Below the pieces are notes generated by a model that ran no database searches, had not been told where the DNA came from, and saw only the letters and a program-made list of their open reading frames with translations. From Plasmodiophora brassicae (taxonomy: Eukaryota; Endomyxa; Phytomyxea; Plasmodiophorida; Plasmodiophoridae), in assembly GCA_039704465.1 (NCBI GenBank), contig JASFAU010000009.1, forward strand, positions 186,001-250,000: 64,000 nucleotides of DNA, read 5' to 3'. The translations under genes and the position numbers were made by a program. This document shows positions 34,560 to 44,664 of this stretch, piece by piece. Within the stretch, counting starts at the first letter, position 1. Every line of letters starts with the position of its first letter.

Positions 34560-35870
34560 ATGTCCGGCAGCGAGGTCATGATGGGTGACGATGATGGTGA
34601 CCAGCACCAGGAGGCGACTGAGATGTCGTCCAACGTGCTGCGGCAAGGCGAGGTCTGCGAGATTGTAAATGAGGAGAGTGACGGGCGACCCGTTGCAGAC
34701 GACATGGAGGACGGTAATGAGGAGAACAACGACGTTCAGATTCTTGAGGACGACTCCGTCCAAGGGTTCTTTCAGCACAGTGCCCCGGTCTACGTCGTTG
34801 CAACGCACCCAACGGACGTTGACCGCGTTTGCACGGGCGGAGGGGACGATAAAGCCTTCCAGTGGTCGATTTCCAGTGGCGATGAACAGTGCCAACAACT
34901 GGACCCGGCCCATTCCGATTCGGTCATTGCCGTTCGATATTCGTCGGATGGCACCTTGCTCTGCACTGCCGGAATGGACGGCGTTGTACGCGTGTTCGAC
35001 ATATCTGGAACCCCGTTACATACTCTGGACGGGCCTTCCTCCGAAATCGAGTGGATCCATTGGCACCCGCGAGGACCTGCTCTGGCTGTAGGCAGCGCCG
35101 ATGGCACCGTGTGGCTGTGGCATGTCACACAAAAGTCGGCAGCCGTCATCCACATCATGTCGCAGGATGTCGGCCCTGTCACATGCGGCACGTTTGCCGG
35201 CGAAAGCGGGAAGGTGCTGTGCACCGGCGCGGAAGATGGATCGGTGCGCGTCTGGTCCTGCAAGACCGGGCAAATCGTCTCCATGATCAAATCAGGGCCC
35301 ATGTTCCACGAAGCGCCCATCTGCTGTAAGCGGCCCGTCACCCCGTCGAGCGTCTCTGCCCAGTTCTGACTCGTGCCATGCATAGCCATTGATAGCCACC
35401 CGACGCAGCCGATTGTCCTGACTGGCTCGATGGATGAGACAGCGAGGTGGTCCCACATCGACAGCGGCAAGGTGCTCGGGACCGTCGCTGATCACGGTGC
35501 CGCTGTCGAGGCGGTGGCGTTCGCACCAGCCAGCCTGGGGATGAACTGGGCGGCCACGGGGGCAATGAACGGGTCCATCTTCATCACCGACATTGACCGA
35601 GGATCGGTCCGGGCCAGGTTCTCCCACGACGACGGCGTCGTCAAGCTGCTCTGGCTGCAGAAGCACGCGTTCACGTTGGCGTCGTGTTCGCTGGACGGCA
35701 GCGTGTCCTTATGGGACTCCCGATCAGGATCATGTCTGCACCGGTACAGAGGGCATAACGGCCCCGTCTTCGATATCGCCGTCACTGCCGACGAGCGATA
35801 CCTCGCGTCCGCCGGTGACGATCAGACCGCCCTCGTCTTCGCGTTGGACGACGCGGCACCTGTACAATAA
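34560..35870 (+). CDS. AAMP/Sqt1-type WD40 protein
   Basis: In other eukaryotes this protein chaperones ribosomal protein uL16 for large-subunit assembly. Two exons joined by an intron with a GTAAGC donor near 35326. An acidic N-terminus (residues 1-70) precedes about seven WD repeats, including THPTDVDRVCTGGGDDKAFQ, SDGTLLCTAGMDGVVRVFD, IEWIHWHPRGPALAVGSADG, AGESGKVLCTGAEDGSVRVW, SHPTQPIVLTGSMDETAR, LASCSLDGSVSLWDSRSG and YRGHNGPVFDIAVTADERYL. The order and the phrase IEWIHWHPRGP match AAMP (human EWMEWHPRAP). Length of about 410 aa fits. Convergent with the RING-H2 gene, only 21 bp between the stops. Confidence 0.85.
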
Positions 35871-35891
35871 TAGAGGGCACGTGTGATGTAT

Positions 35892-36755
35892 TTATACGGC
35901 GTCCCATGCGACCTGGTTGACGGTCGTCCTGCAGACTGGGCACGACGGGTGCGCCGGCAACCACCTATCGACGCAGGCGGCATGGAAGCAATGGCCGCAG
36001 TTGGGCATGTCCTTGCACAGGTCGCCGGCAACGAAATCGTCCAGGCAGATGGCGCAGCAGTCGCTGTCGTCGGTCTTGGTGGTGTCGTCGCCGAACGTGA
36101 ACGTCGGCATCTGCTGCGGGTCGAATCGAGGCGCCGGGTGACTGCGCAGGACAAGGTCGAACCCGTCGTCGACGTCGTCGTCCATGACGCGACACTCCCT
36201 GTACACGTCGTAGAACTTGACGAGCAGGTAGACGTACGAGAACAGCACCCATATCATTCTGCAACGCTACGGGGTCAGCGCGTCCCGGCGTTCCACGAAC
36301 ACGGCTTCGTTACATGACAGAGTTCGACGTGGAATGCGCCAGGCACGCATAGTAATGGATCACCCTGAAGCGCGTTCAGACAAGGGGCCCGGCAGTGTGG
36401 GGTGGAAACGATGGACCCACCAGATGGTGCCGGAGATGGTCCAGGCCGCGAAGACGGGCAGGATGACGAACGTGTGGATGATCTCGCAGACCTGGGCGGT
36501 GCAGTCGGTCTCGACGTCGTCGTTATCGTATCGTGCCGATAGCAATCGGGACACCATGACGATCACGTACGAGACGCACAGGTAGACCTGCATGTAGACC
36601 GCGCATGATTCGGTCCGGTTCCAGCTGAGCATTGTCACCAGGACCAGGTACAGCAGCAGGCCGAGGAACACGCGGTCATTGCTGAACAAGGCGGCCTCAG
36701 CATCGCCCCGATCGGCGCAATCGTTCGACACCGACCAGGACAACGTAAACGGCAT
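35892..36755 (-). CDS. Transmembrane RING-H2 E3 ubiquitin ligase
   Basis: Two exons. Exon 1 (from 36755) encodes membrane helices: FLGLLLYLVLVTMLSW, YMQVYLCVSYVIVMVSRLL and HTFVILPVFAAWTISGTIW. An intron of about 100 nt ending gttgcag joins in phase to MIWVLFSYVYLLVKFYDVY, a fourth helix. The C-terminus is a RING-H2: CCAICLDDFVAGD, then MPNCGHCFHAACVDRWLP and SCPVCRTT, giving C3H2C3 zinc ligands. Topology suggests a membrane-anchored ligase with a cytosolic RING. The substrate is unknown. Confidence 0.85.
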
Positions 36756-37356
36756 GGGGACCGGTGAACGCGACTACGACACCGTGTTGGTGGATTGAGG
36801 CGATCGTCATTTACCGGTACTGTTCGCGCCCACCTTCATGCGCAAGCAGTCACACAGTGCACTGAGGCTCTCTCTCTCTCTCTCTGTCCCTCGGCCAGTT
36901 GGGCGCCATTTCCATTTCAGGGACGTTCGCGGACGGGACGGAACGCGGTAAATCAAAGAACGTGTTAAAATGTTTACGGTACCGACGTCGGCGGTCTCTT
37001 GGCGGGAGAAACGCTCCATTCCACTTCGGAACTGGTCCCAAGTGACAACCGACCTGCCGGCGAGTGCAGGATCTGGGACCGCTTGGCAAGCTCTGCCCGA
37101 AGCAGACTGAACGCATCATCCGGGTCGGATCTGAGCAGCAGCGGATCAGCCATTGGCTATGCGATAAACGTAGGCAAAAGCCGACTCGTATTGGAGAGGC
37201 CGTTGTCGTTGTTCGCGCCCGGGGATTGGCTTCAGCTTGACTGCCAGCAGGTCGTCGGGCTTGATCTCCATATTCCATATGACCGATTTCGTCTCGGAAA
37301 CGCAAACATTCGCTGCTGATCCCTGTCGCGAAGGGCTGTCAACGATGACACGTCAC
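36756..37356. other. Unassigned stretch with CT microsatellite
   Basis: It contains (CT)9 near 36868-36886. Minus-strand sequence here reads well in parts (KSVIWNMEIKPDDLLAVKLK) and follows a possible GTATGT donor/ttgacag acceptor intron (about 37322-37368). The coiled-coil gene to the right may therefore extend into this region. I could not fix a consistent model. Confidence 0.3.
36868..36886. repeat. CT dinucleotide microsatellite
   Basis: About nine CT units in tandem in the gene-poor stretch between the RING-H2 and coiled-coil genes. Confidence 0.85.
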
Positions 37357-38052
37357 TCATATTCGGAGGACACATACCTCTTCAGGACGGTTCTCTTGAT
37401 CAGCTAGGGAGTCGGTCTTATCGTTAGGCGCATCTGCAGATGATCCTTCAGGCCGTCGTCGTAGTCGAACCGCGCGCAAATCAGCAGATCCGAATGGCAA
37501 CCGATGCGGCCCTGAATCCTTGCTAGGCGTCGCCTCGGGCCCCTTTATTCCGGGCAGAGGAGGGGCGGGAGGAGCGGGGGGCGCAGCCGGAACGGCACCG
37601 TGTCCTTCTTCGAGACGCGGAACAGGCGGTGCAGCAGGGACCGCATCGTCTCCATTGTCGGCATCCAATGTTTGCGTTTCGCAGGAGATGGCCCGCTTCT
37701 CAATATGGTCCTTCTGTTGCATTAGGCGTAGATCGTCCTCCAGCTCGCGGATCCGCTCCTGCAGGGAATCCCGGGACGGCCTCCTGAACTAATCCGACCA
37801 TCAGGATCGCCACCCAGAAGAACGAGCGTTCCCGCATACAAATTTCTTGACCGAGTTGATTGCACGACGGACGGCGCCAGCCACGACGCCGTCGACGGAC
37901 GCGTCGTGCGCGACCCGGTGCCGCCGGTGATACCCGCCGATGCGTCGCGCCGGCAGCGCGGGCGTCAGACCCGGCGCCTGGCGACGCACAACGGGCGCGC
38001 CATGCACGCGGAACAGCGGCCCGCGACGACTGGACCCTCCTGGGCGAGTCAT
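37357..38052 (-). CDS. Coiled-coil, proline-rich protein (possibly incomplete)
   Basis: The start is MTRPGGSSRRGPLFRV, a basic N-terminus ending AVRRAINSVKKF. An intron (donor gtatgcgg, acceptor gattag, about 52 nt) joins in phase to FRRPSRDSLQERIRELEDD then LRLMQQKDHIEKRA, a short coiled coil. A proline-rich block VPAAPPAPPAPPLPGIKG resembles an actin-regulatory FH1-type or SH3-binding segment. The frame stops at 37357, but a GTATGT donor just before the stop suggests another exon to the left. No FH2 domain is seen. Function unknown. Confidence 0.5.
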
Positions 38053-38189
38053 TGACGAGCAAATGGCACCCTCACTCCCCCACTTCACTAACGCAATGCG
38101 CTGCCAGTCCCAGGGCGCAACAACAACAGCCCCGTTTTTTTTGGCGCTTCATTTGACCGGGCCTGTCCTATTCTGGAGCAGAGCGAGAG

Positions 38190-38245
38190 ACTGGCGAGCT
38201 GCAAGCGGCCACTGGCGAGCTGCAAGCGGCCACTGGCGAGCTGCA
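38190..38245. repeat. 21-bp minisatellite, about 2.7 units
   Basis: The 21-bp unit beginning actggcgagctgcaagcgg is repeated twice exactly, followed by a partial third copy. It lies between the coiled-coil gene start and the MscS stop. It has no obvious coding role. Confidence 0.9.
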
Positions 38246-38285
38246 GGGTCGGCCCAGGCAGCTGTCGTTCGGGAACGGCGGTTTA

Positions 38286-40289
38286 TTATTTTGCGGTTGT
38301 ACGGGGCAACAAGGCCACTGACGGCAGTGAGGATGAGTGGTCGGTGATGTCAATCGTGACCGGTTGTGGCGGTTGCCGATAGGTGATCTTCAGCTGGACC
38401 ATCTTCAGGGTGACGAATCGTTTCAGGTCCCAGTTGGCGGCGTGGAATGACCCGCCTTGCTTCCAGGTGTAGCAGGACTCGACCTTGATCTCGAGGCGGA
38501 TCGACGTGGCCTGCGAGATGTCGTTCCAGCCGAACGTGACCCGGGGCTTCCAATGGGCGGCATTCCCTGTCACGTAATTCAGGATCGCCTTGCGCAACTT
38601 CTCGATGGAGTCGATCGAGGTGCTCATCGCGACATCAGTTGCAATGACGGACACGGCGCGGTCGTTGCTGAACGACTGATTGATGATGCTCATGTCGCAG
38701 AGCACCTGGTTCGAGAACCGGACGATCTTGTTGGACGAGTCGCGCATGCGCGTCTCTAGCAACCCGATCTGATGCACCGTGTACGACTTGCCGTCGACAA
38801 TGACGACGTCGTTCACCGTGAACGGCTGGCTACCGAACACGAATATGATGGATTCCACGCAACGCGATATGGATTTGCTCGTGGCGAACGACAACGAGAT
38901 GAAGATGGTGGACATGGTCACCATCAGACCCGTGTAGTTGTACTCGAACACGTACGCAACAGCCAGACATGATACCAGCACGAGCAGGACGCCGGCAAAG
39001 GTCCCGATCAAGGTCGTCAGGTTCCTGAAGCCAGACAGCCGTCCTGCCAGTGCGGAACGCTTTTCGCCAAAGGCGCAGATCGCCGACACGAAGTCGGTCT
39101 CGGTAAGGTGCAATTCATTCATCGGGAACATCAGCTTGTACGTCGTCACCGCAAGATGGTGGTTGCCCTGTGAACGGTAATCAGTCGACATCCAGAACAC
39201 AGAGCGACTGGCCCTTACCATGAACAGCGCCTCCCAGTCGCTGAAGGCGATCGTTCCCGAACTGGACAGGCTGTTGAACAGGGCAGTCGCAACAAGCTCA
39301 AACTGTGGCAATCAGCAACACATAGGAAGGCTGAGGCGATGACAAGTTACCTCCTTCTTGGTAGAGACCTCGACCCGTGACGTCTCCGAGTACCGCCAAG
39401 GTCCGGAAAGGGATTGCTTCAGTGGAAGCGTCAGGGATTCATCGCGGATCTTGGCCAGGCGATCCATCAGGTGGGTGCGCTTGAAGGCAAGGTACCGCGA
39501 TGATAACGACTTCGGGCATTGGTCGGAGCGCCCAATTTGGCGGCAGAGGTGCTCCAAGGTGAACGCCCCCAACGCACAGTTGTGTATACGATGACCGAAC
39601 GATTTCTCGGCGAACAGTCGCTCGAGGACGCGCAGGCCGACGTTCTTCAGAACAACGATGATAAGGATGATGTAGGCAGACTTGATCCATTTTCCGGCTA
39701 GTTGGACTTCGCGCGGAACGTTCACGTTCAGAGACGCCATCCACTCGTCGAGCAGTACTTCAGACATGACGATGCAGAAGACGACGATGCGCAGCCATCC
39801 GTGCAGTTCCTGAACGATGACACGAAGTCCCCATCCAGCATTTGAACTACATGCCGCGATGGCTTGCATGGCCCAGGACACGAGTTTCTCCGCCAGGCCG
39901 CACAGAAAGTACACAACGACCGCAAGGAAAGGCGTCAGGTACCATCGATAGTGCGATTTCATCTCGGGAGGTCCAAGCAGGAGGGCCCCAATTGTGAACA
40001 GCAGCGAGCAGGTCGCCACCAGGATCGGAATCTGCCGGTTGCGCATGAATTCAGAGCAGTTTGCGAGGGATCGAAGCACCACGTTGCGGTTATCGCGCTC
40101 CTCAAGGCTGAACATTTTCGCCTGGTTTGCGGGCAACGTCGACGCTCCACCCGCCCCGCCATTATCGTTGTCCACAACGATAAGTCGAGGGGTGCGATCC
40201 CACATCTCGATCGTGTCCGCATCCGATTCCGCCTTGTCCGCCGTCGCATTGTCGACGCGGACGTCATGCATGCACGGTTTGTCCCCCAT
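38286..40289 (-). CDS. MscS-like mechanosensitive channel
   Basis: It opens on membrane tension to release ions. Two exons, joined by a 50-nt intron at about 39302-39351 (donor gtaact, acceptor ccacag). About 650 aa. The acidic N-terminal 60 aa are hydrophilic. Helices include IPILVATCSLLFTIGALLLG, WYLTPFLAVVVYFLCGLAE, IVVFCIVMSEVLLDEW and AYIILIIVVLKNVGLRVLE, then LIGTFAGVLLVLVSCLAVAY and a pore-region helix TGLMVTMSTIFISLSFATS. The beta domain follows: ESIIFVFGSQPFTVNDVVIV, then YTVHQIGLLETRMRD and IVRFSNQVLCDMSIINQS, a signature of eukaryotic MSL channels. The start is MGDKPCMHDVRVD. Confidence 0.88.
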
Positions 40290-40392
40290 GGCACACTTTC
40301 GTGCACGAGCGAGGACTGACAGAGAGCTGAGTCTGGCGCGATCCTATTTCTGGACCCATGTTTCACGAGGGGACCCTCGCTCGACCCGACTG

Positions 40393-40413
40393 CGGAGTCC
40401 GTGACGGAGTCCG
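40393..40413 (+). promoter_or_regulatory. Double CGGAGTCCG element upstream of RPABC4
   Basis: Identical core to the element at 34526: two CGGAGTCCG copies separated by TGA. It lies 12 nt before the RPABC4 start codon and about 100 bp upstream of the divergent MscS start. Confidence 0.6.
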
Positions 40414-40425
40414 CGGACAGATTGC

Positions 40426-40717
40426 ATGATGGAGGTCGACAGTGGCAATGTCGATGAACCTGCTCCAGTTGTGATCAGCGGCGGCCTGCCACCCTGCAAC
40501 CCGAGCGCGACCGCGTCCGGCTTCCTATGCGGTGACTGCGGGTACGTCCGCTGCTATGAGGCACTGCGTCCTGTGCAAACTAACACTGGGGTTCAGGGTG
40601 GAAAACGTCATCCGCGCGAGAGATGCCATCCGGTGCCGTGAGTGTGGATACCGAATCCTGTACAAGAAGCGGGAGAGAAAGTGTTCGTACGCGGTTAACA
40701 CATTGGCATTGTCGTGA
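40426..40717 (+). CDS. RNA polymerase subunit RPABC4 (Rpb12/Rpc10)
   Basis: A small zinc-binding subunit shared by RNA polymerases I, II and III. The intron (donor gtacgtcc near 40545, acceptor ggttcag) rebuilds the zinc ribbon: [20 protein letters not shown], then [15 protein letters not shown]. The four Cys ligands (CGDC and CRECG) and the [13 protein letters not shown] block are diagnostic. The N-terminus ([16 protein letters not shown]...) is longer than in yeast. The C-terminus is uncertain: the frame reads to a stop at 40717, but canonical members end with a V-x-F-x-A-R tail, and a further splice to VVSFWP near 40741 is possible. Confidence 0.85.
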
Positions 40718-41398
40718 TGGACTAAATCGTTCGCCTGTTAGGTCGTCAGCTTCTGGCCCGGTGACCCTGTCATGGTGTCCCCTGTTCTCGATCAATAACT
40801 AAATTAATACCACTCCGTTACGTATCGTTCATGATGGATTCTGCCGGCGCGCTGTCACATGTGCGTGCCATTAATCGATGGATCCGAATGACGGGTCGAG
40901 CAGTACTGGTACCACCGTGCAGTCGTTTGTCCTTCGTGCTGCATCACGCGTTGTAAGTCCTACGTCGTGTAAGTGTTTAGTGTGTACAAGGGCCAGCGAT
41001 GCGTATTCCTGTGGGCAGTCTTCTGAAGAATGTTGCCCCGCGCTCGATTTCGGAGCTCATCAATGATCAGCGCTAAACATAGCGCTTGAGGTCTTTGCGG
41101 CTTGCTTTAGTTGCGTGCGGCACTGCGAGCGGACCGGGTGGTCACGCGTCGGCGTCTCGGCGAGCCCTCGCCCCTCGTCTCGTCGTCGCTCCTTCCGGTG
41201 TTAACGCGCGCCGTCACAGGATGGTGTACGCACGGTGCTCCAATGCTGTACCAGACGATAACGGGCAGTCGAGCGAATAGCATGAGCGAGGCCAATGTTG
41301 TATTCTGACTAGATCATTTGTGGTATATTTTACTGGAGCTGACAATGCGTGTGTGGCCGAGATACGGTTGTGATGCGTAGAGGAAGAGACGCCCGTGT
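40718..41398. other. Unassigned, possible small spliced gene
   Basis: Around 40831-41082 a short plus-strand coding possibility exists: MDPNDGSSSTGTTVQSFVLR, a GTAAGT site, then MRIPVGSLLKNVAPRSISE. The implied intron would be only about 28 nt if phases are kept, so the model is doubtful. From 41083 to 41398 I see nothing. Confidence 0.2.
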
Positions 41399-41875
41399 CT
41401 AGTAGGTGACGGATTGCACGGGAACTCCACCATCTACGGATGTTGGTGCGGCCGAATTGCACTGGCGCGTCTGTCGGTAGGCGGCGCAGACCGCTGCTAG
41501 CTGCGCCAGCGCCACCGAGTTACAGTACATGTTGTCGCGACTGACGTCGCCCTCTTCGATGCAGTTGTCCTGGCTGGCCGAGTCGGTCGTGTCGTCGGCG
41601 TCCTCGGTGGTCATGCTGATCGTGCGAGCAACGATAGCGCGTTGTGGGCTGGGCGTCGAGTTCAGTCGTGGGCCAATTTGCACTTCTTGAGCGGTGTGAA
41701 CAGGCGCTGCCTGCTCGGCGCCCAGCAGCGACAATGACTTGGTGCGCCTGCGAACACGGGCCTTGAGCGCGCGAACCGCCAATCTGCATTCGACGGAACA
41801 GTAGTGGGCGCGGTTCGACCGATCCGACCCGACCGTATTCGGGCATTCGGGCCTGCGACACGGTTTCCAGGACAT
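41399..41875 (-). CDS. Small Cys-rich putative zinc-binding protein
   Basis: A single exon of 158 aa with an ATG at 41875. The N-terminal 40 residues have four spaced cysteines and flanking basic residues: CRRPECPNTVGSDR, then AHYCSVECRLAVRALKARVR. This C-x4-C...C-x3-C arrangement resembles treble-clef or FCS-like fingers. The rest is low-complexity and acidic/Thr-rich with no motif. An inverted CGGAGTCCG pair lies 80-100 bp upstream. Function unknown; a nucleic-acid role is only a guess. Confidence 0.55.
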   Translation of the reverse strand: MSWKPCRRPECPNTVGSDRSNRAHYCSVECRLAVRALKARVRRRTKSLSLLGAEQAAPVHTAQEVQIGPRLNSTPSPQRAIVARTISMTTEDADDTTDSASQDNCIEEGDVSRDNMYCNSVALAQLAAVCAAYRQTRQCNSAAPTSVDGGVPVQSVTY

Positions 41876-41954
41876 TGCGTCTTGACACGTAACTGCTGTT
41901 GTGGGGTGTTTCCAGCTGCTGGTCGCGGTGCGTGTGACGTCTTGGGATGTGACG

Positions 41955-41975
41955 CGGACTCCGTCACGGCGTCCG
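41955..41975 (-). promoter_or_regulatory. Double CGGAGTCCG element, minus orientation, one mismatch
   Basis: The plus strand reads CGGACTCCG, three bases TCA, then CGGCGTCCG, the reverse complement of the elements at 34526 and 40393 with one substitution. It sits about 80 bp upstream of the Cys-rich gene start on the minus strand. Confidence 0.5.
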
Positions 41976-42382
41976 CCCCGTGGGGTCGCTATTTCTGTTT
42001 AGACCCACAAACGCTTAACGGGGACACCGTCGTCAACGCGACGCGGTTACGGATCCCGCGCCTACCGATGAACGCCCCCGCTCACTCGTCGGTCCAAATA
42101 GTTGCGCTACACCAGACCCCTGCAACTTGCATCGCACTCTTAAACAACGCATCATCAATCTACTGCCAATCAACTCGTTCATGCTGCCCTTGTTACCGCA
42201 TCTGAATCGGGTTTCGTTGTGACACTAAGGATTACAAGAATATATTACGCGGCTATTATATCAACCCGAACAGAAACGTGCGCGTGGTTCGAGGCGAATC
42301 GCTTGAATGCCAGCAGCAGGGCAGAGGAGGGTTCTGGAGACTGGAGGTGGCTGGTCTGGCTTCAGAGACAACCTGCTGATCA

Positions 42383-42403
42383 CGGAGTCCGTAGCGGAGT
42401 CCG
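42383..42403 (+). promoter_or_regulatory. Double CGGAGTCCG element upstream of DDX24/MAK5
   Basis: Two CGGAGTCCG copies separated by TAG, 28 nt before the helicase start codon. This is the fourth copy in the window. Confidence 0.6.
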
Positions 42404-42431
42404 TGGCGGTTCCGTGCTGGTGGGCTCAGTG

Positions 42432-44569
42432 ATGGGGATGGGGAAGCCGGCATCATCGGACGCAGCTTGGACGTCACTATCTTGGAAGCCTGTCGAGTGC
42501 GACCTTCGCGTTGCGTCGTTAGGCGATGACGAAGGATTTTCTGGGATGCTTTCCCTCGAAGAGGTGTCTGGGACTGAATTTAGCGCGGCAATCATTGAGA
42601 CGGAGGACGTGACGTCCGAGCCAACTCAGCAGAAAGCGTCCAGGAAGAAGACAAAGAAGAAGACGTCGGGCTCACCGGTTAAGCCTACCGTTGCTATCGA
42701 AATGACAGAGGAAGCCGAAGATATTGACATGTCCGCCTGGGAATGCCTCGAACTCGATGACGCGCTCCTCAGAAGTCTGAAGGCTCTACGGTTCACATCA
42801 CCCACTGAAATCCAAACCCGAGCATTCAACCCAGTGTTCCGGGATCGCAAAGACATCCTTGCGGCATCACAAACGGTGTGTAACTTGCAGCTGTGCAACG
42901 TCAACGTTTAACACTGCGTTCTAGGGATCGGGGAAGACTCTTGCCTTCGGATTGCCGATCCTGAACCGGCTGCTGAAGTTTCCGCCGCGTCAGGATAACG
43001 AAGCAACCCCGCTTTCTGTACTGATCGTCACTCCGACCAGAGAACTCGCTATGCAAATATGCCAGCACCTCAGACGGGTTGCCGATGGCACATCGATCAA
43101 GGCCTGATTGCGGTCATTCGTCTCTCGTAAGCACGCTGCTGACGTTTTCTCTTGCAGATTGCCGAGTGCGTTGGAGGCATGGCCATTGCAAAGCAGCAGC
43201 GAGTGTTACGCTCGCATCCCGACATCGTCGTTGCGACGCCAGGTCGACTGTGGGACATAATCCAAGAAGGCGAGCCACACGTCTGCGACCTGTCTTCGTT
43301 GCAGTTTGTCGTCCTGGATGAAGCCGATCGGATGATCTCTCGTGGTCACTTTAAAGAGCTCGACATGATCCTTGGGTTCATTGGCAAGTCTGCACCGGCG
43401 TCGCGTTATCAGACGCTGCTCTTCTCGGCGACGATGACGTCCATGGCAACGCCAAAGGCGCGACCGGGACAGCGGTCATCGTCAACCCTGCAAGATCTCA
43501 TCAGCCGGATCACGTTTCGTTCCCGTCCTGCGTTCATCGACCTCACGCCTGAAACACGTGTTGCCGATGGCCTGTCTGAATCGCGTATCCAGTGTCTCCC
43601 CGAGGAGAAGGACGCGTATGTGTACTACTTCCTGGCCAAACACGCTGGGCGAACCATTGTGTTCATGAATTCGATCGCCAGCGTGCGCCGATTCCATGCT
43701 CTATTCACGTTGCTGCAATTCCCCGTTCGTTGAAGGCAATGCCGACTCGCCTTCGCATTCTGATTTGGTGTGTCAGGTCTTCCCATTGCACGCGTCCATG
43801 CAGCAGAGGCAGCGTCTGAAGAACCTGGACAGGTTCAAAGCTAGTGACAACTGTGTCCTCGTCTGCACCGATGTCGCCGCTCGAGGACTTGACATTCCTA
43901 ACGTGGACAATGTCGTTCACTACCAGGTAGGAGCACATGTCCTAACTGGGGGGTATGGCTGGCTAACCGATTCTGCATCAGGCTGCGCCTACCAGCGATA
44001 TCTACGTGCACCGATCAGGACGGACGGCACGGATCGGGGGGAACGGGCTGAGCCTGATGCTGATCGCACCGGCAGAACAGGAGGCGTACCGTCGTCTGAC
44101 CCGTGACCTGTCGCATTCGGTTGCCGAGTTCCCAGTCGACACGGCTCTGCTGGTCCCGATCCGCAAGCGGATCAATGTCGCCACCAAACTAGATCGGTTG
44201 CTGTCGGAAGACAAGAAGGCCAGCGCCGAATCGAACTGGTTCGCCAAGCACGCCAAGGAAATGGACATCCTCCTGGATGACGATATCGTCCCGAAAACTG
44301 CCTCGGCAACCGACGACGATCGCGCGCGTCGCAACCAGCAGTTCGCGTCCATGCGTGCCCATCTGGCCCAACTGCTTGCCGAGCCCCTGATCCCGCGTGG
44401 TGTATCACGTTCGTTTGTGACGACGAACAGCATCCTACACGGCACGATGGATTTCGGCGATGGTTCGGTGGCACCGAACATTCCCCAGACCCGTGCTAAA
44501 CGCAAACGTCCCGTCGCCGCCGCTGATCTCGTACGAAAGTTACGACGCTTGAACGGGGCTACGAAGTAA
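42432..44569 (+). CDS. DEAD-box RNA helicase, DDX24/MAK5 type
   Basis: A nucleolar helicase for 60S ribosome assembly in yeast and mammals. The start is [13 protein letters not shown] (second ATG at 42438). A Lys-rich segment [11 protein letters not shown] precedes the Q motif [12 protein letters not shown]. Motif [14 protein letters not shown] is rebuilt across an intron. Then [68 protein letters not shown] and [11 protein letters not shown] follow. The intron 43102-43157 appears to be GC-AG. The long insert between motifs and the [13 protein letters not shown] phrase favour MAK5/DDX24. Five introns. The C-terminus ends with basic [10 protein letters not shown]. About 630 aa. Confidence 0.88.
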
Positions 44570-44664
44570 ACAACCGGTCAGATAACGGAGCGGTATCGTG
44601 CTCTTCGTACATACGCCCAGCCGCTATCATGCCATTCAGCCACGTGGTGACGTTGATGGTTTCA

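Noticed and set aside
40878..41066. A small gene with a 28-nt intron
   Set aside because: Parts read well, but the intron would be far shorter than the 40-70 nt typical here, and no family is recognised.
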